From assembly GCF_008693385.1 (NCBI RefSeq), contig NZ_CP044067.1:2833501-2897500 (forward strand): 64,000 nucleotides of DNA, read 5' to 3'. Both the position numbers and the translations under genes were made by a program. The number at the start of each line of letters is the position of its first letter. Position 1 is the first letter of the stretch. This document shows, piece by piece, positions 61,089 through 64,000 of the stretch. This DNA is from Cupriavidus pauculus (GTDB lineage: Bacteria; Pseudomonadota; Gammaproteobacteria; Burkholderiales; Burkholderiaceae). The notes beneath the pieces were generated by a model. That model saw nothing but the letters and a program-made list of their open reading frames with translations. It was not told the origin of the DNA and made no database searches.

Positions 61089-63305
61089 TCATGCGCGGCC
61101 CATGCGTTGTCGGGCCGAGGGGGCGGGGGGCCGGTGACGCGTGGACGAATCGCCGGAGCCCGTCGCCTGCGCCTGGGCTTCGCGGCGGCGCTTCCGCCGG
61201 CGCAACAACAGCATGACCGAGGCCGGAACCAGCAGCACCGCGAGTACGAGCGCGAACGTGAGCGGGCCGGGATTGCGCGCGGCCGCCGCGATGCGATCGA
61301 CGAGCGAGGCGGAGATGACGATGCCCGGCGTCATGCCGATCATCGTGCCGAGCAGGCAGTCGCGCAAGCGGATGCGCGACGCGCCGACGACGAGGTTGAC
61401 CAGCGTGAACGGCGCCACGGGAACGAGCCGCATGACGACCATCGCGAGAATGCCATGTTCGCCCACCTGCTCGCTCAGACGATTCAAACGGTTGCCGCCG
61501 AAGCGGCGCACCGCGTTGCGGCCGAGCATCCGCCCGATGCCATAGCCGGTGGCAGCGCTCAGCACGGTGCCGCATAGCGCGAGCGCACCCCCGTAGAGCG
61601 GACCGAAAACGACGACCGTCACCACGATCAGCACCGTGACGGGCATCAGCACGAGGCCGCCGAGCACGTAGGCGGCCATCATCGCGAGCGGGGCGAACGG
61701 CATGTCGTCGACGCGCTGGACCAGTGAGAGCACCGCGCGGAAGTCCGCCCATTCGCGCAGCGGCGTATAGCGCCACGCGAACGCGAGGCCGGCCAGCACG
61801 ACGAGCAACAGCACGAGCATGCCAACGCGGCCGACCACGCGTGGGCGCGCCTCGTGGCTCACGAACTGCTCGACCAGTTGCTCGCTGTCGATCGGCTCCA
61901 TGGGATCGAGCAGATCGGCGGAGGGCGAGACCGCGTCGAGGTCGTCGGGCACCTCGGGCGAGAATGGTTCCAGCGTGCGGCCTTCGCGACGATGCAGCAG
62001 CGCGCAGGTCGCGAGCAATCGTCCCGTCTGGCGATAGGCGAGGTCGAACTCGCGCGGCGTGACGGCGAGGTGTTCGCAAAGCAGGCGGTCGCGCATCGCG
62101 CGGATGGCGGTGGCAATGCGCGCGTCGCCGGCCGCTTCGAGCACGATGTTGCATTCGGTGTCGAGACCGAACGAGCGGTTGCTGAGGTTCGCGGAGCCGA
62201 TGGTCAGCAGCGTGTCATCGACGACCATGACCTTGCTGTGCACGTTCACGCAGTCTTCGCCAAGGCCCGGTACCTGCGGGCAGAACAACGCAAAGCGATT
62301 CTCGCGGTCCGCGGCGCGCAGCTTGCGGTGCAGCCGCGCACGCAGCACGCCCATGCTGTGTTCCTCGAGCCAGCCGCTCTCCACGCGGCGCGAGACCAGC
62401 GCGATATCGGGGCCGCCTTCCTCTTCCAGCCGCTCGCCTAGCGCGTCGGCGATCAGGCCCGAGCTGAAGTACTGGTTCTCCAGATAGAGGTTGTCGCGCG
62501 CGGCGGCGATGGCATCCAGATGCAGCGCGCGGATTTCCGCGATGCCGGGGTGGTCTTCCGTCGGCGGCTCGGTGCGGCTGATGCCGAGGTCGATGTCCGT
62601 GACGTCGGGCGTCACGCTGAGCGGCCACGCGTCCTCGAGCTGGCGGTCCGCCGGGCCCGGCGTGCGGGGCTGGCGGCCCGTGGCCCTGCGCCAGCGTTCG
62701 GCCGCGAGGTCGCCCATCGCGGCGGCGGCGGCGCCGTCGAACACGCACTGCACATCGTGGAATGGCGCATAGGGCTTGCCGTCGGGATCCTTCCGCAGCG
62801 GGTCGTCCGCCATATGGTGATGGCGGTCCCAGCGGCGGATGGTGAGGTCGAGGCCGCCCGCGAAGGCGACCTGATGGTCGATCACGACCACCTTCTGGTG
62901 ATGCGAGGCGCCGGGCGGATGATTGCCGTCGAGCTGGAACGACAGGCGGCGATGCGCCTGCCAGTGGGCCTGCGCGGCGGGTAGCCACTCGCGCTCCAGC
63001 GCGAACACCATCGAGAAGTCCCAGCTCAGGACGTAGACGCGAAGGCCGGGACGGCGGCGCGCAAGCTCGTTGAGGAAATCCCTGAGGGCGGCCGGATAGC
63101 CGTCGCTGCTGCCGCCCGGCTCGAGCACCATGCGGCTGTCGATGTCCCAGCCGAGGATAAAGACGGTATGGCGGGCGTGGAGCAGCGCTTCCCGCAGCGC
63201 CGAGAAGTACGCTTCGCCATCGACGAGCATGGCGAAGCGATCACTGTGTTCGCGGCGCCAGCAGTTGTGGCCGGGCTTGAGGATGGGGGCAGGGGCGGTT
63301 GTCAT
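61089..63305 (-). CDS. phospholipase D / VTT (TVP38/TMEM64) membrane fusion protein
   Basis: A 738-residue two-part protein. The first ~460 residues hold two PLD repeats with HKD motifs HHQKVVVID (His136, Lys138) and VHSKVMVVDD (His356, Lys358). From about 490 a membrane region begins, with a TVP38/TMEM64 (VTT/DedA-like) domain near 540-690 (LVNLVVGASRIRLRDCLLGTMIGMTPGI). The C-terminus is basic. It probably cleaves or transfers phosphatidyl groups, with the VTT part handling lipids across the membrane. Tightly coupled to the EEP gene. Confidence 0.9.
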   Translation of the reverse strand: MTTAPAPILKPGHNCWRREHSDRFAMLVDGEAYFSALREALLHARHTVFILGWDIDSRMVLEPGGSSDGYPAALRDFLNELARRRPGLRVYVLSWDFSMVFALEREWLPAAQAHWQAHRRLSFQLDGNHPPGASHHQKVVVIDHQVAFAGGLDLTIRRWDRHHHMADDPLRKDPDGKPYAPFHDVQCVFDGAAAAAMGDLAAERWRRATGRQPRTPGPADRQLEDAWPLSVTPDVTDIDLGISRTEPPTEDHPGIAEIRALHLDAIAAARDNLYLENQYFSSGLIADALGERLEEEGGPDIALVSRRVESGWLEEHSMGVLRARLHRKLRAADRENRFALFCPQVPGLGEDCVNVHSKVMVVDDTLLTIGSANLSNRSFGLDTECNIVLEAAGDARIATAIRAMRDRLLCEHLAVTPREFDLAYRQTGRLLATCALLHRREGRTLEPFSPEVPDDLDAVSPSADLLDPMEPIDSEQLVEQFVSHEARPRVVGRVGMLVLLLVVLAGLAFAWRYTPLREWADFRAVLSLVQRVDDMPFAPLAMMAAYVLGGLVLMPVTVLIVVTVVVFGPLYGGALALCGTVLSAATGYGIGRMLGRNAVRRFGGNRLNRLSEQVGEHGILAMVVMRLVPVAPFTLVNLVVGASRIRLRDCLLGTMIGMTPGIVISASLVDRIAAAARNPGPLTFALVLAVLLVPASVMLLLRRRKRRREAQAQATGSGDSSTRHRPPAPSARQRMGRA

Positions 63306-63417
63306 GGCAACCGCACGCAGCGCAATATCCGGACCCGGGTTGGAACCCGCATGCCTGTGTGGCGCGAACGGTTCCCGGGTTGTGCGCTTTACCGTCCTTT
63401 GTAAAAGTTGCTGCCTC

Positions 63418-64000
63418 CTAGCTGGCCGCGCGTTCGATCGGTTCGTTGCCCGGCACCGGGAAATTCTCCACGCGCAGCGTCTGCGGCATCGACAGCGAGA
63501 TATTGGCCGCGCGCAGGCGCTTGAGGATCTCGAACAGCAGGTCGCTCTTGGTATTCCCCGTCACCCGCGGACTGCTCACATACCCGGTCACGCTCAGCGT
63601 GATCCCGTTTGGTGCAAGCTGATTGAACGTGACCGACGGCGGCGGCATGTCGAGAATGCTCTCGTTGTCGCGATACGCTTCCAGCAGCAGGTCGCGTACT
63701 TCTTCGGGGTCCGTATTGAGCGGGAAGGTCAGCTGCAGCGTGGCCACGCCCTGCGTGCTGTTGCTCATGGTGACGTTGCGCACGTTCTGCGAAATCAGCT
63801 GCGAGTTGGGCACGATCATCGTCGAGCGGTCGCCGAGCTGGATCTCCGTGGCGCGCACGTTGATCCGGCGGATATCGCCTTCCACACCGCCGATGCTGAC
63901 CATGTCGCCCACCTTGACCGGCCGCTCCGTCAGCAGGATCAAACCCGACACGAAGTTCTTGACGATCTCCTGCAGGCCGAAGCCGATGCCCACCGACAGC
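63418..64000 (-). CDS. MscS-family mechanosensitive channel, C-terminal part
   Basis: At least 194 residues of a small-conductance mechanosensitive channel, cut by the window end; the frame stays open past 64000 with LSVGIGFGLQEIVKNFVSG, the end of the pore helix TM3. The following beta domain (VKVGDMVSIGGVEGDIRRINVRATEI) and alpha-beta domain of the cytoplasmic cage are complete, and the C-terminus ENFPVPGNEPIERAAS is present. It opens under membrane tension to release solutes. Confidence 0.92.
   Translation of the reverse strand, partial: LSVGIGFGLQEIVKNFVSGLILLTERPVKVGDMVSIGGVEGDIRRINVRATEIQLGDRSTMIVPNSQLISQNVRNVTMSNSTQGVATLQLTFPLNTDPEEVRDLLLEAYRDNESILDMPPPSVTFNQLAPNGITLSVTGYVSSPRVTGNTKSDLLFEILKRLRAANISLSMPQTLRVENFPVPGNEPIERAAS

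Noticed and set aside
1..64000. tRNA, rRNA, IS elements, prophage or integrase genes
   Set aside because: None of their signatures was recognised in either strand; the accessory nature of 5.4-7.2 kb rests only on content and codon use.

Overview
The window looks like chromosome or megaplasmid DNA from a GC-rich betaproteobacterium of the Burkholderiaceae, most likely Cupriavidus or a close relative. This is inference from gene content and codon bias: four Bug/TctC-type periplasmic receptors, four CaiB/BaiF CoA-transferases, many LysR/TetR/GntR/IclR regulators and third-position GC preference throughout. No rRNA, tRNA, CRISPR array, phage or insertion-sequence gene was seen.

Layout. (1) 1-5.4 kb: a PfpI/DJ-1 gene cut by the window edge, an SDR oxidoreductase, then a galactarate/glucarate module: kdgD on the minus strand, diverging from a GudP-type transporter and garD. 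(2) 5.4-7.2 kb: an accessory patch of three minus-strand genes of unknown role. It holds a perfect consensus LexA box followed by a small zinc-ribbon protein, a 26-bp perfect palindrome and a winged-helix protein. (3) 7.2-14 kb: two esterases, a DUF302 protein, a chemoreceptor and an LctP-family permease. (4) 13.8-16.1 kb: a deletion scar where a lysR gene and a zinc alcohol dehydrogenase gene have both lost their 5' ends, next to an intact aldehyde dehydrogenase. (5) 16.2-25.1 kb: a GntR/LysR-flanked acyl-CoA catabolic run (CoA-transferase, crotonase, Bug receptor, PcaC-like protein, HIBADH-like dehydrogenase), then hydrolase, thioesterase and flavoprotein genes. (6) 25.6-34.1 kb: a plus-strand run coding for a Bug receptor, a DUF35 protein, a thiolase-like protein without the usual cysteine, a CoA-transferase A subunit without a B subunit, a FadB-like fusion, a CaiB protein, a second Bug receptor and a crotonase. 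(7) 34.1-43.1 kb: two divergent acyl-CoA operons around a shared 17-bp inverted repeat, with LysR and TetR regulators. (8) 43.1-53.4 kb: a HyuA/HyuB-type hydantoinase operon with its own ABC importer, controlled by a divergent TetR gene with two matching operator-like sites, then a CHMI-family tautomerase, an IclR regulator and an acyl-CoA ligase. (9) 53.6-64 kb: general cell-envelope and signalling genes: a HAD-like protein, an EAL protein overlapping a response regulator tail to tail, cardiolipin synthase, a TetR regulator, a Tyr/Gly-rich lipoprotein, small hydrophilic proteins, an EEP phosphatase with a PLD-VTT fusion, and a truncated MscS channel.

How the parts work together. Most of the window is modular catabolism: a periplasmic receptor or importer brings in an organic acid, a CaiB protein or acyl-CoA ligase activates it to a CoA thioester, crotonases and dehydrogenases degrade it, and a local regulator controls the set. 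The true substrates cannot be read from the sequence, except for the galactarate/glucarate module. The least explained part is the LexA-box cassette at 5.4-6.6 kb.
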